Positions 1 to 11,858 are shown, counted from the stretch's first letter. The stretch: DNA of 64,000 bases from Rhizophagus clarus (GCA_015698045.1 BLAL01000246.1:1364001-1428000), one strand, 5' to 3'. Notes: generated by a model from the sequence alone, not told the origin. Translations and numbers: made by a program.

Positions 1-87
1 AAATTTGATTCGATTCAAATCAAATTCAAATTCAAATCAAATCAAATTCATTCAAATAGATTTGTGATTTGGTTTGATTTGTTGAAT
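1..87. repeat. AAATC/GATTTG-type degenerate simple repeat, left block
   Basis: Imperfect reiteration of AAATC, AAATTC and GATTTG words. The same repeat resumes at about 3441-3690, on the other side of the satellite-bearing element. The two blocks therefore probably formed one repeat tract that was split by the insertion. No coding potential is visible. Confidence 0.75.
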
Positions 88-514
88 TTTAAATAAAAAA
101 ATGCGTTTTGCAACGCAATATTAATAAAAAAATGTTGCGAAACGTATTTCTTTAGTGTGTTTAAGGAGGGTTGGACATCATGTGGTTGCAGTAACTACCA
201 ATAATATTTACGGTAATTACAGGACCCCGAATAATACCAATATAACTCACATACGGGTTTGCGTAGAGTTTATATGAAATTACTTTTTAAACCTACAAAT
301 TGAGTTTGCGTAGATCGGTCAATTTGGGATATTATGTTTGTGTAGAGTTTATAATAGATATACGTGGATTTATTTTTAAAAAATACTAATTTCGGTAAAT
401 TAAATTACTCGGTATTTACCAAAATTTATTTTATTTTATTTATTTTTTCACTTTTTTTCGGTATTTTATACCAAATTTATTTATTTTTATTATTCTTTTT
501 CGGGTTTTAATACC

Positions 515-3310
515 CTAATTCCAAAAGTCCGGTCGTGTTTTTCGCCCGGCAACACTACAAAAAATAAAAAAAAAAAATAATTAATTTGTTAAAAAAAATA
601 CCGAAAAACACTTCACCCACCCTCCCTTACCTTAATTCCAAAAGTCCGGTCGTGCTTTTCGTCCGGCAACACTACAAAAAATAAAAAAAAAATCAATACT
701 TAATTAATTAAAAAAAAAACAACGAAACACCTCCCCCAACCCTCCCTTACCTTAATTCCAAAAGTCCGGTCGTGCTTTTCGTCTGGCAACACTACAAAAA
801 AATAAAAAAAAAAACAATTAATTAGTTAAAAAAAATACCGAAAAACACTTCCCCCACCCTCCCTTACCTTAATTCCAAAAGTCCGGTCATGCTTTTCGTC
901 CGGCAACACTACAAAAAAATAAAAAAAAAGGTTAATACTTAATTAATTAAAAAAAAACAACGAAACACCTCCCCCAACCCTCCCTTACCTTAATTCCAAA
1001 AGTCTGGTCGTGCTTTTCGTCTGGCAACACTACAAAAAGTAAAAAAAAAAGTTAATACTTAATTAATTAAAAAAAAAAAAAACAACGAAACACCTCCCCC
1101 AACCCCTCCCTTACCTTAATTACAAAAGTCCGGTCGTGCATTTCGTCCGGCAACACTACAAAAAAATAAAAAAAAATAATTAATTAAATAGTTAAAAAAA
1201 ACACCGAAAAACACTTCCCCACCCTCCCTTACCTTAATTCCAAAAGTCCGGTCGTGCTTTTCGTCCGGCAACACTACAAAAAAATAAAAAAAAAAACAAT
1301 TAGTTAAAAAAAATACCGAAAAACACTTCCCCCACCCTCCCTTACCTTAATTCCAAAAGTCCGGTCATGCTTTTCGTCCGGAAACACTACAAAAAAATAA
1401 AAAAAAAGGTTAATACTTAATTAATTAAGAAAAACAACGAAACACCTCCCCCAACCCTCCCTTACCTTAATTCCAAAAGACCAGTCGTGCTTTTCGTCTG
1501 GCAACACTACAAAAAGTAAAAAAAAAAGTTAATACTTAATTAATTAAAGAAAAAAACAACGAAACACCTCCCCCAACCCCTCCCTTACCTTAATTCCAAA
1601 AGTCCGGTCGTGCTTTTCGTCCGGCAACACTACAAAAAAATAAAAAAAAAATAATTAATTAAATAGTTAAAAAAAACACCGAAAAACACTTCCCCACCCT
1701 CCCTTACCTTAATTCCAAAAGTCCGGTCGTGCTTTTCGTCCGGCAACACTACAAAAAAATAAAAAAAAAACAATTAATTAGTTAAAAAAAATACCGAAAA
1801 ACACTTCCCCCACCCTCCCTTACCTTAATTCCAAAAGTCCGGTCGTGCTTTTCGTCCGGCAACACTACAAAAAAATAAAAAAAAAACAATTAATTAGTTA
1901 AAAAAATACCGAAAAACACTTCCCCCACCCTCCCTTACCTTAATTCCAAAAGTCCGGTCATGCTTTTCGTCCGGCAACACTACAAAAAAATAAAAAAAAA
2001 GGTTAATACTTAATTAATTAAAAAAAAACAACGAAACACCTCCCCCAACCCTCCCTTACCTTAATTCCAAAAGTCTGGTCGTGCTTTTCGTCTGGCAACA
2101 CTACAAAAAGTAAAAAAAAAAGTTAATACTTAATTAATTAAAGAAAAAAACAACGAAACACCTCCCCCAACCCCTCCCTTACCTTAATTCCAAAAGTCCG
2201 GTCGTGCTTTTCGTCCGGCAACACTACAAAAAAATAAAAAAAAAATAATTAATTAAATAGTTAAAAAAAACACCGAAAAACACTTCCCCACCCTCCCTTA
2301 CCTTAATTCCAAAAGTCCGGTCGTGCTTTTCGTCCGGCAACACTACAAAAAAATAAAAAAAAAACAATTAATTAGTTAAAAAAAATACCGAAAAACACTT
2401 CCCCCACCCTCCCTTACCTTAATTCCAAAAGTCCGGTCGTGCCTTTCGTCCGGCAACACTACAAAAAAATAAAAAAAAAGGTTAATACTTAATTAATTAA
2501 AAAAAAACAACGAAACACCTCCCCCAACCCTCCCTTACCTTAATTCCAAAAGTCCAGTCGTGCTTTTCGTCTGGCAACACTACAAAAAGTAAAAAAAAAA
2601 GTTAATACTTAATTAATTAAAAAAAAACAACGAAACACCTCCCCCAACCCCTCCCTTACCTTAATTCCAAAAGTCCGGTCGTGCATTTCTTCCGGCAACA
2701 CTACAAAAAAATAAAAAAAAAATAATTAATTAAATAGTTAAAAAAAACACCGAAAAACACTTCACCACCCTCCCTTACCTTAATTCCAAAAGTCCGGTCG
2801 TGCATTTCGTCCGGCAACACTACAAAAAAATAAAAAAAAAATAATTAATTAAATAGTTAAAAAAAACACCGAAAAACACTTCCCCACCCTCCCTTACCTT
2901 AATTCCAAAAGTCCGGTCGTGCTTTTCGTCCGGCAACACTACAAAAAGTAAAAAAAAAGTTAATACTTAAATTAATTAAAAAAAAAACAACGAAACACCT
3001 CCCCCAACCCCTCCCTTACCTTAATTCCAAAAGTCCGGTCGTGCCTTTCGTCCGGCAACACTACAAAAAATAAAAATAAAAAATAATTAATTAATTAGTT
3101 AAAAAAAACACCGAAAAACATTTCTCACCCTCCCTTACCTTAATTCCAAAAGTCCGGTCGTGCTTTTCGTCCGGCAACACTACAAAAAGTAAAAAAAAAA
3201 GTTAATACTTAATTAATTAAAAAAAAAACAACGAAACACCTTCCCCAACCCCTCCCTTACCTTAATTCCAAAAGTCCGGTCGTGCCTTTCGTCCGGCAAC
3301 ACTACAAAAA
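515..3310 (+). repeat. About 119-bp satellite, about 24 units, AABB higher-order pattern
   Basis: Each unit has a conserved core CCCTCCCTTACCTTAATTCC followed by AAAAGTCCGGTCGTGCTTTT, CGTCCGGCAACACTACAAAA, then a variable A/T segment. Two classes alternate. Type A has ATTAGTT or AAATAGTT followed by ACCGAAAAACACTTC. Type B has TTAATACTTAATTAATT followed by AACGAAACACCTCCC. The classes run mostly as A-A-B-B, giving a period near 476 bp (for example 1122, 1598, 2192 and 2670, the third spacing including one extra A unit). The core carries a CCGG...CCGG pair. No ORF runs through it. Confidence 0.9.
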
Positions 3311-3395
3311 TAAACTGATAAATGATTAAAAAAAATGATCGGATATTCGGATTATCTGATTAGATCGGCAAGTCACATGACCCTGCCTTTATACA
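3308..3395 (-). repeat. Dispersed about 85-bp module, copy 1
   Basis: This stretch lies between the satellite and the right TIR. Its reverse complement recurs at 11859-11942 with few differences: AAAGGCAGGG, then TGTGACTTG, then TCTAATCAGATAATCCGAAT, ending in TCATTTATCAGTTTA. It is shared by two otherwise different elements and may be a terminal or transposase-binding segment. Confidence 0.75.
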
Positions 3396-3440
3396 TTAGT
3401 ATTGTTCGGGGTCCTGTAATTACGTTTAACCAGGTCATGT

Positions 3441-3690
3441 ATATTTAATTCGATTTGATTTGGATTTGATTTGGATTTGTCAGATTTGATTCGGATTTGA
3501 TTGAATTAGTTTAAGCTAATTTGAATTTGATTTGAAATCGAATCAAATCTTTTTTTTTTAATTTGGATTTGAACTCAAATCTTGTTTTGAAGTTTGGATT
3601 TGATTTGCAAATCAAAATTATCAAATCGAATCAAATCAAACTTCAAATCAAATCCGAATTGATTTGATTTGACCAAATCGTTTGCGGAAC
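3441..3690. repeat. AAATC/GATTTG-type degenerate simple repeat, right block
   Basis: Reiterated GATTTGATTTGGATTTG and its complement, including a fold-back around 3530-3660. It matches the block at 1-87 in composition and is probably the other half of the tract split by the TIR element at 213-3423. Confidence 0.75.
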
Positions 3691-3744
3691 ACTATATCAA
3701 AATATTAGTAAAACATTTCATGAAATAAATAAATAAAGCAAAAA

Positions 3745-4440
3745 GTATTGTTTTCTTATCTAAATCCACATGTTCAATGTGTTTTGACAGTTTGACATTC
3801 TGTTCTGCCAGATCCACCTAAAAAAAGAAACAGGTATAATGTTAGTTTGTTAAATAAAAAAAATAATAATAATTTAATCAGACTTCGAAACTTATCCCAA
3901 AAATCGAAGAGACCTAAAAAATAGATAAAAAAAAACTTCAAAATAAAATTTTTTAAAAAAATTAGACTTCAAAATGAACGAAACTTACTGATTCAATAAT
4001 CCTATCATCATCAGATCTAAGAAGCTCAATTTACCAATACTTGCAAAAAAAAAAAGAAAAACAAAATTAAGAAAAAAAAATTTAAAAAGTTTTGAAGCAA
4101 ATGAAATGCATCAAAACTTACCAATTTATCCTAAGGCTCTGTCAAAGAAAGTCTAAGAAACCATTCTACAAAAGACAAATGATGTTTGAAGGTTTCAAGA
4201 CATAGACTTACAAAATCTAAGTGCTGTCATCCAATGTCAATAAATCCAAATAAAGAAATCCAAAAAACTAATGTCTGAGTCCAAAAGAACTGATACCTAT
4301 AAAAAAAAATTAGAAAATATAAGGTTCACTTTGAAACTTACTAAATTCAAGACCTGAAACTACTACCCAAACCTAAAAAAAAATCAAAAAAAAATTAGAA
4401 GTTATAAGTTTCGCTTGAAGCAGAACAAATTTACTGGAAT
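3745..4440 (-). repeat. Degenerate mini-exon-like repeat array (minus orientation)
   Basis: On the minus strand, segments such as TTTTTTAGGTGGATCTGGCA recur with A/T spacers and AG...GT-like bounds. These are highly diverged members of the repeat class that is clearest at 34450-36780. Unit boundaries are blurred. No reading frame survives. Confidence 0.45.
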
Positions 4441-4925
4441 TATGGCATTAAAAAATTACAAATATGACAAATAATAGACATGATAAATAATAGGCATGAC
4501 AAATAAATTTTACTAACCAAAAAAATTTTCAAAATAATAGTAATTGGAATTTTGTATAATAATATTTTTATAAAAGAAAATTTTTATACTAATCATAAAC
4601 CATGTATAAATACAATAGTGTACAAATAAAAATAGTCTAAAAGATTTATTTATTACAGTCAGATCTCTATATACTGATACAATATACTATTTTCTTATAT
4701 TGATAATTTTTAATTTATCCATTTATCAACTAATAAAAAAATCTTGTTATACCAATTTTTTATATGTTTTCACAATATAACATATACTGATACTATTCCT
4801 TTGTCCCTTATATAGTAATATATATGTAAATCTGGTTTATATACTGATATATTAACTATTTAAGGTTAGATCATGTAAATAAAGTTACATAATTTTCCTT
4901 TTTACTCATAATCTTAATATAGAAA

Positions 4926-6624
4926 AAAGAAAAGCCATTCAAACTCTTTCACAGCCAAGGAAGAGAGTTATTTTAATACAAGTACAAAAGCATCAACTTT
5001 GCTTGGATTATCAGAAAAAGTTATAACCTATCCAAGAATAGCTTGTTATTCAATATGACATTAAGCAAAATACCGTTTTTGATATTTTAAAAAATAAAGA
5101 TAAGTGGTTACTTGTAGATTTAAACTCTAAAGAAAGTAAAAAAACAAAAAAAAAGGCCTATATGAGGACTTTGCAATAAAAAGGTACGAAACTCAAAAAA
5201 ATTTTTAAATTTATTTTATATGCTAATTATGTTTTTTATACTAAAATAAGTGTAAATTTAATATTAATTAAATTTTTATTTTTTTTTTTTGAGTTTCGTA
5301 TCTTTCTATTGCAAAGATCCCATATGATTTTTACAAGTAGAGGAAGCTATGACATTATGAATTATAAATATGTTTAAAGCTGATCTTATTATTAACACTA
5401 ATATTTTATGTGAAAAAGTCAAATTTTTTGCTAGAAATTTTAAAGTTAATAATTTTAAAGTTTCTAATAGATGGATTTCTAATTTCAAAAAATGCCATAA
5501 TGTGAAAGAATATATTAAGTGAAGCAAAGCAGCAAGTGTACTACTAGATATTTTAGATGAAGTAAGGATTATGATCTCAATAATGTTTTTAATTGTGATG
5601 AAACAGGTGAATATTTGATTTTGGATTTAAATGCATTTATTTATGTTAATTTTTTTGTTATTTTAGGCTTATATTAGGACTTTAAATCTAGCAAATGGTT
5701 CACTTTCTAAAAAAAAAATCAAAAAAAAGAGTTACTATTCTTTTTATGTGTAATACAACTAGAACAGAGAAATTAACACTATTTTTTATTTATACTTTTA
5801 AAAATTTATGAGCATTAAAAGGTAAAAAAAAGAAGAATTACTAGTTAACTACTATTGAAATAAGACAGTCTGGATGTAGATATCAATTTGAAACAATTTT
5901 CTCAAAAAATTGGATGTAAAAATGCAATTGCAAAATCACAAAATTTTATTGTTAGTTAATAATACTCCTGTGCATATTATAAATAAAAATACTTAATTAA
6001 TGAATATAACTCTACATTTTTTATCACCAAATACTACCTCCCATTTGCAGCCATGTAATGCAAGGATCATTAATTTTTTTAAGGTTGGTATTCTGTTTTG
6101 TTATTATTTTTTAATATTTACTTTAACACTCACTTGATTTTTTAGTTAAAGTATCAAAAATTCCTTGTAAAAATAGAGTTGAGATATATGAGATCTCACA
6201 ACAATTGAATAAAGAAGCTGATTCTTTGAGCATTTATGATACTATTATTTTTTATACAAATGCTTAAAATATAGTAACACAAGAAATAATTAGTAATTGC
6301 TGGAAGCATATAGGAATACTTCTGTCAGTAAATTAAGAGAAAGTGGATGAAGGTGTTAATCAATTAGAACAATATAATCAAGTAGAGTAGGAAAAAATAC
6401 AATTTCTAATTGATCAACTTTCATTTGATGATTATCATATGAATGCAAATGAATTTATACATATTGATGATCATCTAAAGAGTAATAAAGATCTGACTGA
6501 TGAAGGAATTATATCTTTGATAAATTCAAATAAAAATGCACTAAAAATTGAATCTGATGAAAAAATTCCATCAGTAATTTTAAAAATTCAAGCTTTAGCT
6601 GGATGATCTTATCATATTTTTTAA
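4926..6624 (+). pseudogene. pogo/Tigger-like DDE transposase pseudogene
   Basis: Decayed transposase of the pogo/Tigger (CENP-B-like, DDE_1) family. Conceptual translation of scattered frames shows an N-terminal helix-turn-helix region ending ...QNTVFDILKNKDKWLLVD, then after the MITE a second DNA-binding part (ILCEKVKFFARNFKVNNF, VSNRWISNFKK). Next is the first catalytic motif FNCDETG near 5590-5606. A likely GT-AG intron follows it (about 5607-5664). The second catalytic region is visible as LLLVNNTPVH near 5940-5975 and SPNTTSHLQPCNARIINFFK near 6030-6080; the aspartate expected in the NNTPVH motif appears mutated to asparagine. Frameshifts, in-frame stops and the MITE insertion make it non-functional. 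The family call is firm; exact exon limits are not. Confidence 0.85.
5161..5324. mobile_element. Palindromic MITE, CTTTGCAATA family, copy 1
   Basis: Long terminal inverted repeats: left TTTGCAATAAAAAGGTACGA then AACTC, right GAGTTTCGTATCTTTCTATT then GCAAAGATCC. An A/T-rich centre lies between them, with TA/ATAT flanks. It lies inside the pogo transposase coding region. The other copies are at 8577-8738 and 45348-45511. No coding capacity. Confidence 0.88.
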
Positions 6625-7294
6625 ATATTTACCATTAAATAATTTTATTAATCAAAGTGAGTTGAGTATTTTACCTAATATTTAACGTAATACATAATTG
6701 ACATAATTTTGTTAATAAAATTTTTGAATATAATAAATGCATAATAAAGTCACATGTTTATATATATTAAAATATTTTTATACCAATATAAATCACATTA
6801 CTAATAATAATATTAATATATAAAAATTTTTTTCATAAACTAATAACTTGATATACTGATGCTTTTTTCTCAAAAAATCAATATCAGTATATAGAGGTTT
6901 AACTGTATATTTTTTTAAATAATTTTATTTTATCTTTAAATTTGTAAAAATTTTATTATTATTTATAATTAAATTTTTTTAAAAAATTAATTTTATAAAA
7001 ATTATTAATTTTTAAACTAAAAGATTAAAAAAAAAAAATAATTTATAAATTAAAACAATAATATATATTAACTAATATTTTAAAAAATGAAGGGTAAGAA
7101 AAATCTTAGATTTAATACATAATTTTTAAAAATATAATTGGTTGCATATTATCAAAATATCTTATTTAAGATAAAGAATAAATATTTATAATAAAAAAAA
7201 TATTAGTTAATATAATTATAAATTATTAAAAAATTTTATAAATTATGATAATTTTACAATTTTGAATTTTTAATTTAAAGACTATTTCTATTTG

Positions 7295-7652
7295 TACACT
7301 AGTGTATTTGTACACGGGTTATGTGATTGGTATAAAATTTCCTTTTATGGAAATATTATTACACAAAATTCCAATTACGGTTATTTTGAAAAATAAGAAA
7401 AAAATTTTTTGTGAAATGGGTATCACCTAAAAAAGAAAGTCCGTATCGTACAATAGCCTAATATGGTAATTTTTAAAATTCTGGCCGGAATTATAAAAAA
7501 TTATAGGTGTGACATATATTATGTGACAAATAGGATTTTTAACATAAAAAAATTTTAAGTTCCTGAAATACTTATAGAAAAATGAAAAAGGGAGGGTGTG
7601 ACACAGGTGATAAATAATAGTCACGTGATCTGGATTTCGCACACTAGTGTGA
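7295..7652. mobile_element. MITE, GTGTGACACAGGTG-core family, copy 1
   Basis: ACACTAGTGT lies at both ends (about 7296 and 7641), with weaker inverted similarity further in. The inner right part carries AAAAATGAAAAAGGGAGGGT followed by GTGACACAGGTGATAAA. This core is shared with 15644-15863 and, inverted, with 63014-63264. The small ORF on the minus strand here lies wholly in the element and has no recognisable domain. Confidence 0.65.
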
Positions 7653-7963
7653 ATTAAGAAATTTTCTAATTTAAAAATAAAAAATATAAATTTATTAAGT
7701 ATTTTTACAATTTTATAAGAAATATTTTTATATTTAATTTTTATTATTTAATTTAAATCTTATTTATTTTTTTTATTAAAATAGTAAAAAATTAAAAATC
7801 AAAATTAATATCATTATAAAAAATATTAATTTTTATATAAATATTAATTATAAAATTTGATATATATATTATTAATATTTTTTTTTAATTTGTATAAATA
7901 AATCTAAATATTTATATACTATCCAAACAAGTTACAAATATTCTAAAAAGAAGTTATTAAAAA

Positions 7964-8374
7964 TAGAACTCTGAATTTTCAGTTCAGTTCTATTTTCAGT
8001 TCTGAACTTGGTTTCTTATTGGACAATTTTCAGAATAAGATTTTTATTAAAAAACATTTTCAGAATCATCTTTTAACTAAAAAACATTTTTTTAGTTAAA
8101 AAACTTCATCTGAAAACATTTTTAGTTTGAAGTGTTTTTTGAAAAAATGGTTTTAGTTTCATTTTTTGATCTGAAAATGGAACTGGAACTAATTTTTCTA
8201 ATTAAAAATATTTTTTCAGTAGTATTTTTTAACTAAAAATATTTTCAGTTTAAAGTATGACCTGAAAACATTTTTCAGTAAAAATTTTAGGCTGAAAACA
8301 TTTTTGGTAAAATTTTATATTAGAGAGTCAAATCAGAACTGAAAACAAAATTGAACCAGAAATTCATAACTCTA
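7964..8374. mobile_element. hAT-type MITE with internal CTGAAAACATTTTT repeats
   Basis: The inverted ends begin TAGAACTCTGAATTTTC (left) and, reverse complemented, TAGAGTTATGAATTTC (right); similarity reaches about 45 bp. ATTAAAAA flanks both sides (7956-7963 and 8375-8382), a possible 8-bp duplication, though this word is low-complexity. The interior repeats CTGAAAACATTTTT and AACTAAAAATATTTT in both orientations. No ORF. Confidence 0.6.
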
Positions 8375-8576
8375 ATTAAAAATTATAAAAAGAAAACTTA
8401 GAATTTGCTACTATTAAAAGTAATTTTAATACTATTTTTTAAATAATATTATTTAAATAGTAAAAAAACAATTTATTTTGATCAAAGTATTAAAATTATA
8501 TTTTAAAATTTTTAAAATTATTATTAAATAAATATAAAAAAATTTATAAATTAAAAATTAATATAATTATATAAAA

Positions 8577-8738
8577 TATGGGGTCTTTGCAATAGAAAGG
8601 TACGAAACTCAAAAAAATTTTTAAATTTACTTTATATGCTAATTATATTTTTTATACTAAAATAAGTGTAAATTTAATATTAATTAAATTTTTATTTTTT
8701 TTTTGAGTTTCGTACCTTTTTATTGCAAAGACCCCATA
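8577..8738. mobile_element. Palindromic MITE, CTTTGCAATA family, copy 2
   Basis: The best-preserved copy: left ATATGGGGTCTTTGCAATAG, right TATTGCAAAGACCCCATAT. It has the same A/T centre and nearly the same length (about 162 bp) as the copy at 5161-5324. The ends are consistent with TA target sites (Tc1/mariner-like). Confidence 0.9.
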
Positions 8739-8739
8739 T

Positions 8740-9452
8740 ATATAATTAAAACTAATCATTATTAGTTAGGAGCAGTATTATATATGAAACATTGTTTAGC
8801 AATTTTTTATAAACATAGATATCCAAAAAATCCATATTTATATCTATAATCTGCAAATTCTATAGATACAGATAAGTTGTTAACCAACCTTAAAAATCTT
8901 TTAGTTAAAATTAATAAAATGTACAGCTGATATTAAAATATTCCAAACATGAAAATATAGCAGATATAAATTAAACTATCTAATCTAAAATTGTCTAATA
9001 TTTGTATCTGTATCCTATAACAATACTAGTTAGAAGTATAACATATAGATTAGTAGTGATTATTATATAATTTTCACTTATATCTAATAAATATTAATGC
9101 ATTTTTAATATCAAAAAAAAAAAAAAATTTAAAATAAAAATATTTTTAATATTTTTAAATAAAATTATATAAGTTATAATAAATAATTTTATTTAATTAA
9201 ATATCAAAATTATATTTTTAAATTAGTAAATAAAAATAATTAATTTAATTATCAAATCTATTTAAAAAATACGTTTTTTTATAAATATTAAATTTATAAA
9301 TATGAAATTAAAATTTAAGTATTTTGATTTTATTAAATAACTTTATTTGATAATAAAAAGTATTTATTTTTTAAGCACGACCCACCATATTGATAATAAT
9401 AAAAAAAAAAGTATTTATTTTATCACTGTTTTTAAAATAGTTAATGCTATTA
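8740..9452. other. A/T-rich stretch without visible genes
   Basis: Low-complexity A/T sequence between two MITEs. I see no sustained reading frame, no conserved motif and no tandem structure here. Confidence 0.5.
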
Positions 9453-9592
9453 TACCATACCATTCTGAAATTAAACAACCCCCAAAAATAAGCAACCCTG
9501 GCCCACATTATTGCGATTTTGACTAGAGTTATGATCACTTTGGCCAGAATTAAGTACAAAAAAGGGTTGTTTAATTTTGGAATGGTACAGTA
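9453..9592. mobile_element. 140-bp MITE with about 29-bp TIRs
   Basis: Left end TACCATACCATTCTGAAATT then AAACAACCC. Right end GGGTTGTTTAATTTTGGAAT then GGTACAGTA. These are inverted copies with a few mismatches and terminal TA. The short centre carries CTGGCCCACATTATTGC. A 62-codon minus-strand ORF crosses it and is incidental. Confidence 0.82.
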
Positions 9593-9924
9593 TTTATAAA
9601 AAAAAAAAATTGAAAATTGAACAAAAACTGAATAAAATTAAACAAAAAATAAATAAAAACTAAATAAATATTGGTATTTGAATATTTAATTATAAATAAA
9701 TAATATTAACTATTTTGAAAATGACAATAATTAAAAAATTTTAAATATATTATGATTATAATAATCATTATTACAATAGTATTAGTAAATATTAACAAAT
9801 AAAATTTTGTATAAAATTTTATTCTAATTTTAATAAAATAATAATTACTAATAATAATATTTAATAATATTTTATATATTATAATAATATTAAAAAATAA
9901 TATAAATTTTATATTTATATAAAA

Positions 9925-10120
9925 ATTACTTAAGTAATTAATAATTATAAGACATAAAGTATTAAATAATTATTATATTTACAATAAGTAATATAATTAA
10001 TAAAGTTTACTAAGCAAAGCTTAGTAAACTTTATTAATTATATTTTTATTGCAAATATATATAAAGCATAATAGTATTACAATTATAAAATTACAAATAT
10101 TAAGTAATTGTTTTATTAGG
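9925..10120. repeat. Fold-back element around a perfect 26-bp hairpin
   Basis: Arms at 9990-10015 and 10019-10044 are perfect reverse complements (AATATAATTAATAAAGTTTA then CTAAGC) separated by AAA. Imperfect pairing continues outward (ACAATAAG with TTATTGC) to roughly 9925 and 10120. It is probably a palindromic MITE; a transcript across it could fold into a stem. Confidence 0.7.
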
Positions 10121-10162
10121 CTTATATAACCTGTATTTATTATATAGCTTAATAATAAATTA

Positions 10163-10313
10163 CCGTATATCACAGGTCACAGTACCCCAGGTATTTTAAA
10201 AATTCTGTACCCTCCCTATGTATAGTATCCACCCGTGTATAGTACCCCTGAGTACAGGCCAAAACCCTCAAAATTTGCAAGATACCCGGGGTACTGTGAC
10301 CTGTAATATACGG
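10163..10313. mobile_element. 151-bp MITE with about 33-bp TIRs and TA duplication
   Basis: Left CCGTATATCACAGGTCACAG then TACCCCAGGTAT. Right, reverse complemented, CCGTATATTACAGGTCACAG then TACCCCGGGTAT. TA lies on both sides (10161-10162, 10314-10315). It is relatively G/C-rich and very well preserved, so probably young. No coding capacity. Confidence 0.9.
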
Positions 10314-10659
10314 TATATCTAGTATTTCATAAGATCATGATGCCAATTATTTTGCTCATATTCTTTTTTTTTTAAGGTGTTAAAACTGTACTATCATTTA
10401 TTAAGTAAAGAGAGGATTACAAATTATAATCGCTTCATAATTAAACATGAATACTTAGGGCTCTGATCGATTTTGGTAATTACCGAACTGTACTGATCAG
10501 TTTCAGTATCAGAGCAGTTTCAGTTTTACGGTTTACTGAACTGGAACTTTTGGTAAATTTACTGATCAGTTTTGGTAACTGCAGTTTCAGTACCAGTTTT
10601 GCGATTTACTGAACTGAATTACTGAATCGATTTATACTAAATAACATAATAAACAAAAA

Positions 10660-11545
10660 CGTTTTATATAGTATAATATAATAAAAACGTTTTTAATTAG
10701 TTATTTTGATAAAACAAACCATTTTGTGGTGGTGTTTTATTAACAAACAAGTTGCAAAACATTAATTAGATAAAAAAAATGTTCGTAGTGGTTTTTTGTC
10801 AAATTAATTACAAAACTGTTGCGAAACGTTTTGTTAATTAATTTTAATAAAAAAAAATTGTTTCTTTTTGTCGCTATAATTAAAAAATGTTTTTATTGGT
10901 TATCTGTTAATTTTAATAAAAAAACGTTTTGCAACATTTTTTTTGTTGCTTTAATTAAAAATGTTGCGAAACATTTTTTATCAGTTAGTTAATAAAAAAA
11001 TGTTTTGCAATGTTTTTTTTATTGCTTTAATAGAAAATATTGCGAAATATTTTTATCTGTTAATTTTAATAAAAAAATAATGTTTCGTAACATTTTTTTT
11101 GTCATTTTAACAAAAAATGGTGTGAAATGTTTTTTATCAGTTAGTTAATAAAAAAAATCGTTTAATCATTTCGCAAACATTTTTTTTATTGCTTTAATAG
11201 AAAATATTGCAAAACATTTTTATTTGTTAATTTTAATAAAAAAAAGCAGTTCGCAAACGTTTTTTTTACCACTTTAATAGAAAATGTTGCGAAACATTTT
11301 TTATCAGTTAATTTAATAAAAAAATAATATTTCGTAACGTTTTTTTATCACTTTAATAGAAAACGTTGCGAAACATTTTTATCTGTTAATTTTAATAAAA
11401 AAAGCATTTCGCAAACATTTTTTTACCACTTTAATAGAAACATTGCGAAATGTTTTTTATTGGTTAATTTAATAAAAAACGATTCGCAACTTTATTTTTT
11501 GTCACCTTAATAAAAACGTTGTAAAATATTTTATTAGTTGATATC
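10660..11545. repeat. GTTGCGAAACG tandem array, about 80-bp period
   Basis: Degenerate units alternate AATGTTGCGAAACATTTTTT, ATCAGTTAATTTAATAAAA and a partly inverted AACGTTTCGCAACGTTTTT. Each unit therefore carries opposed GCGAAACG/CGTTTCGC words. A fragment of the same repeat is at about 97-152 at the left edge of the window. It forms the left subterminal part of the Mutator-like element. Confidence 0.75.
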
Positions 11546-11858
11546 GCAATATTGGTAAATTAGTTCAGTTTTTGGTAATTATCGATCAGTTTTGATAATC
11601 ATCAATACCAATACTAAAGCTTCGCATGAGCTGAGTCAGCTTGCAAGCTGGCTCAAGCTTTTCAAGCTGAGCCAAGCCAAGCCATAATTAAATTAGCTTA
11701 GTGGCTCACAAGCCAGCTTGAAAAAGCTTGAGTCAGGTATTAGGCTTGGCTTGATAAACTCAAGCTGGCAGTAGGCTTGGCTTGAAAAGCTCAAGCCAGC
11801 TCATGAGTCAGATCAAGCTCAGCAATTTTTTACTGTTAATGTTATAACAAATTATTCG

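Larger units (their letters stand above)
213..3423. mobile_element. TIR element packed with a satellite array
   Basis: Inverted ends of 25 bp are visible: GTAATTACAGGACCCCGAA at 213-231 continues to 237, and its reverse complement occupies 3399-3423 with one mismatch. Weaker inverted similarity (a CCACATGATGT-like tail) continues outward, so the real ends may lie some 20-40 bp further out. No clean target duplication was found. Inside the left end are TTTGCGTAGA-like words (about 257, 305, 350), then the satellite. There is no transposase, so the element is non-autonomous. It interrupts an AAATC-type repeat tract. The superfamily is unknown. Confidence 0.6.
4656..6905 (+). mobile_element. pogo/Tigger-type DNA transposon (degenerate)
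   Basis: The left end begins CAGTCAGATCTCTATATACT and the right end, reverse complemented, CAGTTAAACCTCTATATACT. TA lies on both sides (4654-4655 and 6906-6907), as expected for the Tc1/mariner-pogo superfamily. Subterminal ATATACTGATAT words repeat near both ends. The 2250-bp element contains a decayed transposase and a nested palindromic MITE at 5161-5324, so it predates that MITE. Confidence 0.88.

Noticed and set aside
515-3310. CRISPR-like pattern of conserved cores and variable spacers
   Set aside because: The variable parts fall in two recurring classes, units are about 119 bp, and the context is eukaryotic with no cas genes. It is a satellite.
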